The translations under genes were made by a program, and so were the position numbers. Shown here in pieces: positions 25,513 to 34,556 of a stretch of 37,657 nt of DNA. The stretch covers positions 1 through 37,657 of the forward strand of contig JAQNCT010000020.1 of the NCBI GenBank assembly GCA_029077825.1, given 5' to 3'. Source of the DNA: Acidocella sp. GTDB lineage: Bacteria; Pseudomonadota; Alphaproteobacteria; Acetobacterales; Acetobacteraceae. Below the pieces are notes generated by a model. That model ran no database searches. It was not told where the DNA came from and saw only the letters and a list, made by a program, of their open reading frames with translations. Within the stretch, counting starts at the first letter, position 1; each line of letters opens with the position of its first letter.

Positions 25513-27432
25513 CTAAAACCCATACCTCACAACCCGCTCATTGGTTTGCAGCAGCTCCTGGTAGCGGCTAAGCGCGAAAAGCGGGAAAAACCTTGGGTAG
25601 CCATGGTACTTTAGGTAAAACACCCGCGGAAAACCCACGGCGTTATAGGGCATCTCGGCCCAACTGCCGTCAGCCCCCTGCATAGTCTGCAAACACGCCA
25701 CACCCAGCGCCACCGCCGGGTGGGCCACCTGCCCAGCCGCCATAAGCCCCAGCACCGCCCAGGCGGTTTGCGAAGGCAGGCTTTGCGCTGCCTCACCATG
25801 AAACTCACCCGCCGGCGCATCACCATAGGTTTCACAATCCTCGCCCCAGCCACCATCAGCGCGCTGCTTATTGCCCAGCCAGCCCACCGCGCGTTTCACC
25901 ATCACATCATCGGGAGCAACCCCGGCAGCGTTCAGCGCACACAGCACTGACCAGGTGCCATAAATATAATTCGTCCCCCACCGGCCAAACCATGAGCCAT
26001 CTGGCATTTGGGTTTTGCGTAAATACGCAACCCCGCGCGCAATAGCTGGTTTATCCTCAGGGTTTCCCAACTGCGCCAGAAACGAGACACAACGCGCGGT
26101 AACATCCTCGGTCGGCGGGTCCAGCAACGCGCCGTGGTCAGCAAACGGAATATGGTTGAGGTATTGGCGGTCGTTATTGATATCAAACGCACCCCATGCC
26201 CCGTTGGTGGACTGCATGCCCACAATCCATTCGCGGGCCCGCGCAATCGCCTCGGTGTATTTCGCATCCCCGGCGCGGTGCAGCAGCATGCCCACCACGG
26301 CGGTATCATCCACATCCGGGTAGTGCGGGTTGTTATATTGAAACGCCCAGCCGCCTGGGCGCGTGCCGGGTGTATTATCCGCCCAGTCACCCACCACATC
26401 CAACACCTGGCGTGTCACCAGCCAATCACACGCACTGGCAATTGGCGCACCCGCTTGCGCCAGCGCATGGCCCGCCAGGGCAGTGTCCCACACCGGTGAA
26501 AAACACGGCTGGGCGTAGGCATGGTTATCCTTAATCACCAGCAGCTTGCGCACCGCCGCCCAGGCGATGGCGAATTCCGGTTGCTCAGGCGCGTAACCCA
26601 GCATGTCATACATCATCACGGTGTTGGCCATAGCCGGGTAAATGCCGCCCAGCCCATCATCACCGTTCAAACGCACCTTGATAAACGCTTGGGCTTTGGC
26701 AATCGCGCGGGCGCGCGTGGTGGCTGGAAACAACCGCTCCACACGGCGCAGCACAACATCAAGATATTTGAAAAAATACCCCCAGGGTGATTTATAGGGC
26801 CCGCGTATCCAGTCAGTCACCTGCGCCGGGGGTTGGGTGAATAATTCATCAATTGAAATTTTGCGCGGATTACGTGCCAGCGGCTTATTGGCCATCAACA
26901 CCAATAGCGGCGTCATCACCGTGCGCGACCAGTAGGATACTTTACGCATAGTGATAGGAAACCAATCTGGCATCAAAACCAGTTCCACCGGCATCACCGG
27001 GCAGGCCTCCCACGGCACCGCGCCAAACAAGGCCAACTGAATGCGGGTAAACACGTTGGTCCGCGCCGCACCACCATGCGCTAGAATCACCTCACGGGCT
27101 TTTACCATATGTGGCGCATCCACATCATCACCAATGCATTTGAGCGCAAAATAGGCTTTCACGCTGGCGGACATATCGAACTTGCCACCATGAAACAGCG
27201 GCCAGCCGCCCGGGTTGGTTGCGTAATCCCCCTGAGTATCCCTTAAATAAACCCCAATTTTATGTTCCAGCTCTGGCTCAATCCGGTCAAGATAATGCTC
27301 CAGCAGCACATATTCCGCCGGGATGGTGGCATCAGCTTCCAGCTCATACACAAAATGCCCATCATCACGTTGCTCGGCTTGCAGGCTGCTGCATGCACGC
27401 GCAATGGCGGTGTCTAAATTTGTATTTAACAT
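25513..27432 (-). CDS. shc: Squalene-hopene cyclase
   Basis: Cyclises squalene to hopene/diplopterol on the inner-membrane face (monotopic enzyme). The protein has 639 residues, the normal size. The catalytic DxDD motif is Asp373-Val-Asp375-Asp376 (PDVDDTAV), at the place known from the Alicyclobacillus enzyme. Several QW repeats are seen, for example DGSWFGRWGTNYIYGTW, ADGGWGEDCETY and ADGSWAEMPYNAVGFPRVFYLKYHGYPRFFP near the C-terminus (listed separately, each short). The ATG at 27432 lies 7 nt inside the end of hpnE, so it is the last gene of the overlapping hpn operon. The tandem repeats and palindrome at 25409-25495 follow it. Confidence 0.97.
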   Translation of the reverse strand: MLNTNLDTAIARACSSLQAEQRDDGHFVYELEADATIPAEYVLLEHYLDRIEPELEHKIGVYLRDTQGDYATNPGGWPLFHGGKFDMSASVKAYFALKCIGDDVDAPHMVKAREVILAHGGAARTNVFTRIQLALFGAVPWEACPVMPVELVLMPDWFPITMRKVSYWSRTVMTPLLVLMANKPLARNPRKISIDELFTQPPAQVTDWIRGPYKSPWGYFFKYLDVVLRRVERLFPATTRARAIAKAQAFIKVRLNGDDGLGGIYPAMANTVMMYDMLGYAPEQPEFAIAWAAVRKLLVIKDNHAYAQPCFSPVWDTALAGHALAQAGAPIASACDWLVTRQVLDVVGDWADNTPGTRPGGWAFQYNNPHYPDVDDTAVVGMLLHRAGDAKYTEAIARAREWIVGMQSTNGAWGAFDINNDRQYLNHIPFADHGALLDPPTEDVTARCVSFLAQLGNPEDKPAIARGVAYLRKTQMPDGSWFGRWGTNYIYGTWSVLCALNAAGVAPDDVMVKRAVGWLGNKQRADGGWGEDCETYGDAPAGEFHGEAAQSLPSQTAWAVLGLMAAGQVAHPAVALGVACLQTMQGADGSWAEMPYNAVGFPRVFYLKYHGYPRFFPLFALSRYQELLQTNERVVRYGF

Positions 27433-28616
27433 GCGTGTTGTTCCAACATGGCCATGGCCGCCGCATTACCCGAGCGGATGGCCCCTTCAATGGTGGCAGG
27501 CAAGCCGGTGTCGGTCCAATCACCCGCTAACATAATGTTATTGTCCGCCGTGCGGGTGCCGGGGCGTAATTTCAACTGCGCGGGGGTGGCGGCAAAGGTA
27601 GCGCGTTTTTCACGCACCACCCGGTGTGAGGGCATCGCCTCAGCCAGCCCGAACGCCGCGCGTAAATCCGCCCATACCAGCGCTGCCAAAGTGGCGTTAT
27701 CCATCTGCGCATATTTATTCGCAGCCGAAACAGTAACTGATAATATCTCACCTTTGGCAAAGGCCCATTCCGCAACACCGCCAACCAAACCCCAGAAGCC
27801 GGTTTCACCCGGGTCAATTTGGCATTTGAAATGCAAATTCAAAATCGCCTGATGCTCACAGGGCACAACCAATCCCGGCAGCAATTCCACCGCCACCCAG
27901 GGCGGCACCGCCAGAATGGTCTTCTCACCCGCCACAACCGCGCTCACCCGGCTGCCCAGCCGCACCTCAGCGCCACGAGCCGCCAGCCAGGCCAATGCGG
28001 GGTCGATAAAACTCTCTGACAATCCCACACGCGGAAACCGCGGGATTGACGCCGCCCCGCCACGCTCAATCGTCTCAGCCACCACCGCCCGTAACGGCGC
28101 GGCCGATGCCACATCCGGCGGGGTATTCAGTGCCGCAATCGCCAACGGCTCCAATAAATTTCGGTATAAGGTGCCAGCGCCGGCCAGCATGGGGGCCACC
28201 AAATCATCCACCCCGGCGCGGCGCAATTTCAACAATGCCAAATAATCAACGGCCTTGGTGCCCGGTACCCGGCGGTTGGGCGCAAACACCCACCAGGGCA
28301 AGCGCCCACGATTTAACCGTAGCTTCCAATGTATTTTGGTTTTCACATCAACAAACGCAAACACCGGGTCCTCGGGCCCAGCCAGAGTATCAGCCGCACC
28401 AATACGGTTTAAAAACGCCATCACCGCATGGTTGCCTGAAAGCAACAAATGATTGCCATTATCAATCCGGCAATTCAGCGCGGGATCAAAATATGACCGG
28501 CACCGCCCACCCGCTGCTGGCGCTGCCTCATGCAGCACCACCTGCGCACCACGCTCCACCAGCGTGCAGGCCGCCGCCAAGCCCGCCACCCCGGCCCCGA
28601 TGACGGTGACCTTCAT
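27426..28616 (-). CDS. hpnE: Hydroxysqualene dehydroxylase HpnE
   Basis: FAD-dependent enzyme reducing hydroxysqualene to squalene, the last step of the HpnCDE squalene route. It is 396 residues long from the ATG at 28616, which overlaps the hpnD stop (ATGA); the frame extends to 28655 but MKVTVIGAGVAGLAAA is the natural start. The FAD motif GAGVAG is at residues 7-12, followed by the Glu and GGR of the amine-oxidase fold (HEAAPAAGGRCRSY). The DNGNHLLLSGNHAVMAFL block is typical of HpnE, and the C-terminal FAD contact is MLAGDWTDTGLPATIEGAIRSG. It overlaps shc by 7 nt. Confidence 0.95.
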   Translation of the reverse strand: MKVTVIGAGVAGLAAACTLVERGAQVVLHEAAPAAGGRCRSYFDPALNCRIDNGNHLLLSGNHAVMAFLNRIGAADTLAGPEDPVFAFVDVKTKIHWKLRLNRGRLPWWVFAPNRRVPGTKAVDYLALLKLRRAGVDDLVAPMLAGAGTLYRNLLEPLAIAALNTPPDVASAAPLRAVVAETIERGGAASIPRFPRVGLSESFIDPALAWLAARGAEVRLGSRVSAVVAGEKTILAVPPWVAVELLPGLVVPCEHQAILNLHFKCQIDPGETGFWGLVGGVAEWAFAKGEILSVTVSAANKYAQMDNATLAALVWADLRAAFGLAEAMPSHRVVREKRATFAATPAQLKLRPGTRTADNNIMLAGDWTDTGLPATIEGAIRSGNAAAMAMLEQHAC

Positions 28617-29467
28617 GGCAGATAAATCTGCGCCGCCAGCATCAGCTTTCGCCATTTTGGCAGCGAAACCCTGCCCTTCGAATAATCATAGCCGCGATTA
28701 TGCAGCGTCATCAGCAACGGCTTATAGCTGGCCAGCATAATCCGCGCCGGCTTCATGGCTTTGGCATCGCAATGCGCCATTGAGGTCTCAGCCTCTTTGT
28801 AATAACGCATCGCCAGCTTGGCGACGCGCAGACACACATAAGGCAGCCGGGCTGACAACACCGCCCCTTCCGGGTTGGTCGGCACGTTTTCCTGCTTAAG
28901 ATATTCATAGGGCAAATACAGCCGACCCCGGCTGGCATCTTCCACCACGTCACGTAAAATATTGGTCAGTTGCAGGGCTCGGCCCAGCGCATAGGCGGTA
29001 TCCTCGGCTGAGGTGCTGTCATCACCAAACACCCGCACCGAGAGCCTGCCCACCGCCGAGGCCACACGGTCGCAATATAAATCCAGTATCGGCAATGGTG
29101 GTGCCACAATCGGCGCACCGGCGTCCATTTCCATGCCGTCGATGATCGCAATGAAGTCAGATTCCCGCAGCCGGTATTGCAACACCGCCACCCGCAAAAT
29201 CCGCGTCAGCGCATTATTGCTACGCCCGGCAAAAATGCCCGCGATAATCTGCCGCCAGCCGCGCAGCAATTTGCGCTTGGCGGCCAAGGGTGCATCCTCA
29301 TCGGCCACGTCATCCACCAGACGGCAAAATGTATAAATGGCATACATTGCCGCCCGCCGGTCCGGCGGCAATACTTTCATTCCATGATAAAATGAGGTCG
29401 CAGAGCCGCGTACTACGGCGGTTACCGCCTCAATATCAGCTTTATCAAGTACCGGTATTAGCTCCAT
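28613..29467 (-). CDS. hpnD: Presqualene diphosphate synthase HpnD
   Basis: Joins two farnesyl diphosphates to presqualene diphosphate. The protein has 284 residues. The two Asp-rich metal/diphosphate motifs of trans-isoprenyl diphosphate (squalene/phytoene) synthases are present: Asp52-Asp53-Val-Ala-Asp56 in CRLVDDVADED, and QLTNILRDVVEDASRGRLYLP further on. YAIYTFCR before the first motif is characteristic. The ATG at 29467 lies 10 nt inside the end of hpnC and the stop overlaps the hpnE start. Works with HpnC and HpnE to make squalene without the eukaryote-like SQS. Confidence 0.96.
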   Translation of the reverse strand: MELIPVLDKADIEAVTAVVRGSATSFYHGMKVLPPDRRAAMYAIYTFCRLVDDVADEDAPLAAKRKLLRGWRQIIAGIFAGRSNNALTRILRVAVLQYRLRESDFIAIIDGMEMDAGAPIVAPPLPILDLYCDRVASAVGRLSVRVFGDDSTSAEDTAYALGRALQLTNILRDVVEDASRGRLYLPYEYLKQENVPTNPEGAVLSARLPYVCLRVAKLAMRYYKEAETSMAHCDAKAMKPARIMLASYKPLLMTLHNRGYDYSKGRVSLPKWRKLMLAAQIYLP

Positions 29468-30336
29468 AGCAGTCTCCGGCCAGCCGTAAGCGTAGCAGCG
29501 GCATAATCAGGCGCGCTCAGTTTTACCCGCATCGCCAGCGGGTCATGGGTTTGCAGTTTTGCCGTAAGCCGGCTGGCTAACTTCACAATCACAGCGGTTT
29601 CAATCCGCAGGCGCCTAGCTTTTACCAAACCCGGTAGTGCTGCCGCGGCGTTGTTTAATTTTACCGTCTCTATCAGCATTTTATCAAACACCGCCCGCAA
29701 CCCCGGGGTAGCTGTTTCACGCGCAATATCATCGGTGCCGGCGGCGTGCTGCGCCAGCCAATCCTGCGGCACGTAGCAACGGTCCAGGTTGCGCAAATCA
29801 GGTGCCGCATCTTGTAAATGGTTATTCACCTGCAAGGCGGCGCATAAAGCATCCGAGGCTGGCCAGGTATCACGGCTCTCACCATGCAAATCCAGCACAT
29901 GCCGCCCCACCGGAGCCGCCGAGTAACGGCAATAATCCATCAATTCGGCCCAACTCTCATAACGGTTTTTGCGCGCATCCTGGCGGAACGCCACCAGCAA
30001 CTCACGGGCATGAATTGCCGAAACACCAGATTCACGCAATGAGGTCCGCAAGGCCAAAGCACTTGGCGCACCATCGTCGCGCGCACCCGTCAGCACCGCC
30101 TCCATCACATCCAGCCGCGCCACTTTATCATCCGCGCTTAAGCTGGGATGGTCCGCGATATCGTCAGCATTGCGGGCAAAATTATAAAATGCATGGACAT
30201 GGGCACGCAAACCGGCACGGATCAGCAGCGAGCCTACCGGAAAATTCTCATCAGTTTTACCCTTGCCCGAAGCGATTTCAACATTGCCATCCGGCGCCGG
30301 TGCTACACGCGCCAGCTCATTATCATTCGCGGTCAT
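29458..30336 (-). CDS. hpnC: HpnC hydroxysqualene synthase
   Basis: Converts presqualene diphosphate to hydroxysqualene. It has 292 residues from the ATG at 30336, whose A is shared with the hpnB stop (TGATG). The frame stays open upstream to 30582 inside hpnB in another phase; that part is not coding. The squalene/phytoene synthase fold is shown by ENFPVGSLLIRAGLRAHVHAFYNFAR, the first metal motif Asp58-Asp-Ile-Ala-Asp62 (NADDIADHP), YCRYSAAPVGRHVLDLHG, and the second motif in LQVNNHLQDAAPDLRN. Second-motif Asp residues are kept but the surrounding sequence is less typical. Overlaps hpnD by 10 nt. Confidence 0.94.
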   Translation of the reverse strand: MTANDNELARVAPAPDGNVEIASGKGKTDENFPVGSLLIRAGLRAHVHAFYNFARNADDIADHPSLSADDKVARLDVMEAVLTGARDDGAPSALALRTSLRESGVSAIHARELLVAFRQDARKNRYESWAELMDYCRYSAAPVGRHVLDLHGESRDTWPASDALCAALQVNNHLQDAAPDLRNLDRCYVPQDWLAQHAAGTDDIARETATPGLRAVFDKMLIETVKLNNAAAALPGLVKARRLRIETAVIVKLASRLTAKLQTHDPLAMRVKLSAPDYAAATLTAGRRLLWS

Positions 30337-31442
30337 CAACTCGTCCCATAATCGCGATTCTTCCAACGCGCCCCTATACCACGCCAATAATCCAGCGCCG
30401 AACTTAAAGTTGCCACCATGTAAAACAGCGCAATCAAGGGCAGCGTCAAGGCCCATAAACGGTTTTGGCCGTAACGGCTGAGGGTGGGCATATAGCTCAC
30501 CCCCGCCAGCCCGTAGGCCACCAGTCCACAAATAAACCGCCCGCCATGGCCGAACAACACCTCGAACGCAGGCACCAGCCACACAAGCGCCAGCCCCAAC
30601 AAGGTGCCCGCCAACACCCAGGCCGAGTAACGCAACTGGGTGAAGGCGGTGCGTGACACCATTTTGAAAATATCATTAAATTTTGGATAGGGCCGAATTG
30701 ATGCTGCCAGCCCGGAATGCCCCAGATAAATCGGCCCGGCTTGCTTCACCGCTTTGGCCAGCGCCACATCGTCAATCAGGGCTGATTTAATGGCGTTAAT
30801 CCCGCCAATACGCGCCAGCGCTTCCCGCCTGATCAATACCGTGCCGCCCGCCGCCGCCGCCGTGGCGCTCAGCGGGTCGTTCACCTTGACGAACGGGTAG
30901 AGCATCTGGAAAAAATACACAAAAGCCGGCACCAGTGCGCGCTCAGCCAGGCTCTCGCAATTCAGCCGCACCATCTCTGAAACCATATCCACGCGTGCAC
31001 CCTCAAGCGGGCTCACCAACCGCGCCACCAAGGATGATAAATGCCTGGGGTCGTGCACGATATCAGCATCCGCGAACAGCAGCACCGGCGCGGTTGAACG
31101 CTCAACCCCCTGGCTCAGCGCCCATAACTTGCCTGACCACTCACGCGGCTTTTCCGCGGCTGTCATCACGGTCAGTTTCGCAGCTGTACCTGCTTTGGCC
31201 GCCGTGCCGTCGGTGGAATGGTCATCCACTAAAATCACCCGGAATTCCCCGGCATAATCCTGTGCCAGCAGCGAGGCGATCACCGGCGCGATCGTCTCAG
31301 CCTCATCACGGGCTGGCACAATTATATCCACCGCCGGCAATTCAGCCGGCAGGGCTGGCGGCAACTCCGGCAATGATTCCCAGAACCGTCCATGCCCGAA
31401 CACCAGATAAACCCAAACGCACAAGGCCAAAAATGCGATCAT
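30336..31442 (-). CDS. hpnB: Hopanoid-associated glycosyltransferase HpnB
   Basis: A 368-residue family 2 glycosyltransferase with membrane anchors at both ends, as in HpnB. An N-terminal hydrophobic helix is followed by VDIIVPARDEAETIAPVI, the VILVDDHSTDGT nucleotide-sugar loop, and the metal motif LLFADADIVHDPRHL. The acceptor region SALIDDVALAKAVKQAGPIYL follows, then three C-terminal hydrophobic segments. HpnB is regularly encoded in hopanoid operons, but its exact reaction is not settled. The ATG overlaps the hpnA stop by 4 nt, and the stop touches the hpnC start. Confidence 0.94.
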   Translation of the reverse strand: MIAFLALCVWVYLVFGHGRFWESLPELPPALPAELPAVDIIVPARDEAETIAPVIASLLAQDYAGEFRVILVDDHSTDGTAAKAGTAAKLTVMTAAEKPREWSGKLWALSQGVERSTAPVLLFADADIVHDPRHLSSLVARLVSPLEGARVDMVSEMVRLNCESLAERALVPAFVYFFQMLYPFVKVNDPLSATAAAAGGTVLIRREALARIGGINAIKSALIDDVALAKAVKQAGPIYLGHSGLAASIRPYPKFNDIFKMVSRTAFTQLRYSAWVLAGTLLGLALVWLVPAFEVLFGHGGRFICGLVAYGLAGVSYMPTLSRYGQNRLWALTLPLIALFYMVATLSSALDYWRGIGARWKNRDYGTS

Positions 31443-32437
31443 GCCAGCATTCCTTGCGCGCCAAACCAGGCCAGCGCATCAGCCACAGCCGCCGCCGCCG
31501 GGCGCGGCGCATAGCCCAAATCCCGCATTGCTTTGGCTGATGAAAAAAACATCCGCTTGCGGGCCATTTGCAAAATTTCCGGCGTCATCAGCGGGGTTTT
31601 CCCGGTCAGCCTGGCGATGCGCTCCATCATCCAGGCCAGCGGCATCAACGGCGTGATCGGCAATGCCAGGGTCGGCGGCTTACGCCCGGTCTGGGCGGCA
31701 ATTAGCGAAAGCAAGTCGCGCAGCATTAAATCCTCACCACCCAGAATATACCCCTCACCAGACTTGCCCTTGGTGAGTGCTTGCAGGTGCCCAGCCGCCA
31801 CATCATCCACATGCACCACATTCAGCCCGGTGTTCACATAGGCGGGCATTTTGCCGCGGGCGGCGTCCAGCACCATCTGGCCGGTTGGGGTGGGCTTCAC
31901 ATCACCCGGCCCGACCGGCGTTGAGGGGTTCACGATCACGATATTCTGCCCCGCCGCCGCCAGCGCCCGCACCGCCTGTTCGGCATCATATTTGCTGCGC
32001 TTATAGGCCCCAATCAGGTTAGCCTCATCAACGGGTGTTGCCTCATCAGCCACCGCGCCATGCTTGCCCAGCCCCAGTGCCGCGACTGAGCTGGTGTAAA
32101 CCACCCGCTCCACCCCCGCCGCCTGGGCCGCCTGCAGCAACGCCACACTGCCATTGATGTTCACCGTGCGCATGCTGGCCGGATCAGGCACCCACAGCCG
32201 GTAATCCGCCGCCACATGAAACACATAGCGGCAGCCGCGCACCGCCGGCGCCAGGGTCTCTGGCTGTGACAAATCCGCTATCACCACCTCAGCCGCCAGC
32301 CCCGCCAAATTGCGCGTGTCACTGCCAGCCCGCGCGGTCAGCCTGAGTTGATACCCGGCCGCCTGCAGCGCCCGCGCCACGGCAGCACCGACGAAGCCGG
32401 TGGCCCCTGTGACCAGACAGATATCAGATGAAGTCAA
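31439..32437 (-). CDS. hpnA: Hopanoid-associated sugar epimerase HpnA
   Basis: A 332-residue extended short-chain dehydrogenase/reductase of the HpnA family. The NAD(P) motif is GATGFVG (11-17); the active-site Tyr and Lys are in YKRSK (about 144-148), and Ser in VVYTSSVAALG. Also HpnA-typical are VNPSTPVGPGDVKPTPTGQ and HVDDVAAGHLQAL. The start is a TTG at 32437 with GGAG 8 nt upstream; no ATG comes before the Rossmann strand. This is the first gene of the operon hpnA-B-C-D-E-shc, all overlapping. The sugar it modifies is unknown, though a role in bacteriohopanepolyol decoration is assumed. Confidence 0.93.
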   Translation of the reverse strand: MTSSDICLVTGATGFVGAAVARALQAAGYQLRLTARAGSDTRNLAGLAAEVVIADLSQPETLAPAVRGCRYVFHVAADYRLWVPDPASMRTVNINGSVALLQAAQAAGVERVVYTSSVAALGLGKHGAVADEATPVDEANLIGAYKRSKYDAEQAVRALAAAGQNIVIVNPSTPVGPGDVKPTPTGQMVLDAARGKMPAYVNTGLNVVHVDDVAAGHLQALTKGKSGEGYILGGEDLMLRDLLSLIAAQTGRKPPTLALPITPLMPLAWMMERIARLTGKTPLMTPEILQMARKRMFFSSAKAMRDLGYAPRPAAAAVADALAWFGAQGMLA

Positions 32438-32451
32438 GCCAAACTCCGCGG

Positions 32452-32484
32452 TTCACAGCAATATTTGCCCCCTTATATATTGTA
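32452..32484. promoter_or_regulatory. Divergent promoter region of hpnA and the ferritin-like gene
   Basis: In the 121 nt between the two divergent genes, the plus strand has TTCACA (32452-32457), then 18 nt and TATATT (32476-32481), a fair sigma-70 promoter for the ferritin-like gene. On the minus strand TACAAT (32479-32484) is a good -10 for the hpn operon, though its -35 is poor. The -10 elements overlap, so the two promoters would compete. Confidence 0.4.
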
Positions 32485-32558
32485 ACGGGCGCACTCGGTG
32501 TAGAACCCATTGCAGGCTCAGGTGCAACACGCGCAAGCAGGGGGTATAGAAATTTCTC

Positions 32559-33461
32559 ATGGACGACATTATCGCTACCGCCGACTTCAATGCGCGGCAT
32601 TGGAATTTCCCGCAGACCGGCAGCATCCGCCCCGGCGATGATACGCATTACGCCATGCTCACCCAACTGCTGGTCGAGACCTACAACCCCTACAAGCCCA
32701 CCGTGCTGAACTGGCCGAAACTGGAGCCGGAAGCACTGGCCCGCATGACCTCGCTGCCGATCTGGGACATTGCGGTGCAAACCGAAATCAAAGCCAGCAT
32801 GCGAATCGAGGCCTTTGCCGCCACCATCAAGGACCCCGCATTGAAAGCCGCCTTGTTGCATATGGCGTCGGAGGAAGCCCGCCATAAGGATGTGCTCTCC
32901 CGGCTGGTCGCCGCCTATGATATCCCGCTTAAGCCCGACGGTGCTTACCAAACCCCGCACGATGCCGAATGGGCCTTCATGGTCACTGGCTACAGTGAAT
33001 GTGTGGACAGCTTCTTCGCCTACGGGCTGTTCGAACTGGCCCGCCGCTCCGGCTATTTCCCACCTGAGCTGGTAGAAACCTTCGAGCCGGTGGTGCAGGA
33101 GGAGGGCCGGCATATTCTGTTCTTCACCAACTGGATCGCCTGGCACAAAGCCAAAATGCCGCTCTGGCGGCGGCCCTACTTCGCTCTTAAAACCGCCGCA
33201 GTATGGGTGTTTTTGGTTTATGAGCGCATCGGCATCGCCAAGGATGTCGATGGCTTGGCCCAACCCGACGCCAATTTCACCATCAACGGATCAAAGGCTC
33301 TGGCCGACGAGATGGACCCCGCCAGCCTGATCGATATTTGCCTTGAGGAAGATAAAAAGCGGATGTCGGGCTATGATCCCCGCCTGCTCCGCCCTACCAC
33401 CATGCCCAAACTCGCGCGTTTTGCCCGCCGGTTCATCCGCCCCAAAAAACGCCTCGCTTGA
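32559..33461 (+). CDS. Ferritin-like diiron-type protein next to the hopanoid operon
   Basis: A 300-residue, mostly helical protein of the ferritin-like superfamily. Candidate diiron ligands occur in four helices: Glu in VQTEIKASMRIEAF, EEARH (MASEEARHKDVL), Glu in GYSECVDSFFAYGLFE, and EEGRH (VVQEEGRHILFFTNW). The two E-E-x-R-H motifs are characteristic of carboxylate-bridged diiron sites. The C-terminus is basic (RRFIRPKKRLA), perhaps binding membrane lipids. The ATG is at 32559. It is divergent from hpnA and directly followed by hpnL, which suggests a job in hopanoid or membrane-lipid metabolism (inference). A diiron oxygenase/desaturase role is possible but not shown. Confidence 0.82.
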   Translation: MDDIIATADFNARHWNFPQTGSIRPGDDTHYAMLTQLLVETYNPYKPTVLNWPKLEPEALARMTSLPIWDIAVQTEIKASMRIEAFAATIKDPALKAALLHMASEEARHKDVLSRLVAAYDIPLKPDGAYQTPHDAEWAFMVTGYSECVDSFFAYGLFELARRSGYFPPELVETFEPVVQEEGRHILFFTNWIAWHKAKMPLWRRPYFALKTAAVWVFLVYERIGIAKDVDGLAQPDANFTINGSKALADEMDPASLIDICLEEDKKRMSGYDPRLLRPTTMPKLARFARRFIRPKKRLA

Positions 33462-33489
33462 GCCTATTATTTATGAGCTGGTTATCTCG

Positions 33490-34488
33490 TTGAAAAAATC
33501 CGCCCGCTTACTGCCGGCCATCTTTGCCCTGGCCGGACTCGCCATCGTCACGGGCCTGGTGATTTATTTTGGTGCCGATGATGTGCTGCACGTCCTCACC
33601 TCGGTAAAATTATCCGGCTTTTTTCTCTATATCGCAGCGCAGCTTGGCATTGTGCTGGGGCTGGCGTTAAGCTGGCGCATGTTGCTGCGCAGCCGCAACA
33701 GCGGCAGCTACCCGCTGCTGGTATGGGGCCGGTTGGTGCGCGATGCCACCGGCGAGTTCCTGCCGTTCAGCCAAGTGGGCGGCTATGTACTGGGGGCGCG
33801 GGTTATCACCCTGGCGGGCGTTACCGTGCCGGACGCCATTGCCTCCACCATCGGCGATGTCACCACCGAATTCCTGGCCGAGCTGGTTTTCATCGGCATC
33901 GGCCTGCTGGCGCTGGCGCATCTGGTGCCCTCCAGCAACCTGCTGGTACCGGTCGCCATCGGGCTGTGTATCGCCGTGGTCATGGCGGTGGGGCTGATTT
34001 TGGTGCAGCGCGGCGGCGGCAAAATCTTCCGCGCCATCGCCGCCCGCCTTGCCGGTGCCGCCGGTGAAGGGGCTATTATGCACATGGACCGGCTGCAGCA
34101 ATCACTGAACAATATTTACGCGCGGCACGATCGTCTGGCATGGTCAGCCTTCTTCCATCTGATCTGCTGGTTCGGCACCGCCACCGCCTCGTTCATCGGG
34201 TTTCACACGCTCGGCGTGCCGCTGTCATTTACCGACGCCATCGCGATTGAGGCGATGCTGCACGCCATCATGGCGCTGGCGTTCTTTGTGCCGGGCCGGG
34301 TGGGGATCCAGGAAGGCGCCTATACATTGCTGGCCGGTATTTTTGGCATCCCGCCTGACATCGCACTCTCGCTCTCGCTATTGCGCCGGGCACGGGATTT
34401 TGTCATCGCGGTGCCGGTGCTGCTGGCCTGGCAGATGGTGGAGGCCAAACGCCTGCATAAAACCACCTCACCTGATCTGAACATGTAA
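33490..34488 (+). CDS. hpnL: HpnL-type membrane protein (UPF0104/MprF-flippase-like)
   Basis: A 332-residue membrane protein with seven to eight hydrophobic segments, related to the membrane half of MprF. The start is best taken at the TTG at 33490 (MKKSARLLPAIFALAG); the frame extends back to 33343, but that overlaps the ferritin-like gene and is not family-like. Family blocks are GEFLPFSQVGGYVLGARVITLAGV, TTEFLAELVFIGIGLL and ALAFFVPGRVGIQEGAYTLLAG, the last typical of the HpnL/UPF0104 group. It is 28 nt downstream of the ferritin-like gene, likely the same transcript. HpnL is thought to take part in hopanoid transport or localisation, without direct proof. Confidence 0.85.
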   Translation: MKKSARLLPAIFALAGLAIVTGLVIYFGADDVLHVLTSVKLSGFFLYIAAQLGIVLGLALSWRMLLRSRNSGSYPLLVWGRLVRDATGEFLPFSQVGGYVLGARVITLAGVTVPDAIASTIGDVTTEFLAELVFIGIGLLALAHLVPSSNLLVPVAIGLCIAVVMAVGLILVQRGGGKIFRAIAARLAGAAGEGAIMHMDRLQQSLNNIYARHDRLAWSAFFHLICWFGTATASFIGFHTLGVPLSFTDAIAIEAMLHAIMALAFFVPGRVGIQEGAYTLLAGIFGIPPDIALSLSLLRRARDFVIAVPVLLAWQMVEAKRLHKTTSPDLNM

Positions 34489-34556
34489 CACACCCAACCC
34501 TTTCCACGCCCCGGCCAATCGTGCCAAAATACGTTAGCTTTTAGGGAATTTAGGTC

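Noticed and set aside
32424-33263. 279-codon open frame antisense to the ferritin-like gene
   Set aside because: Its residues are the mirror of a well conserved gene and match no family; typical of GC-rich antisense frames.
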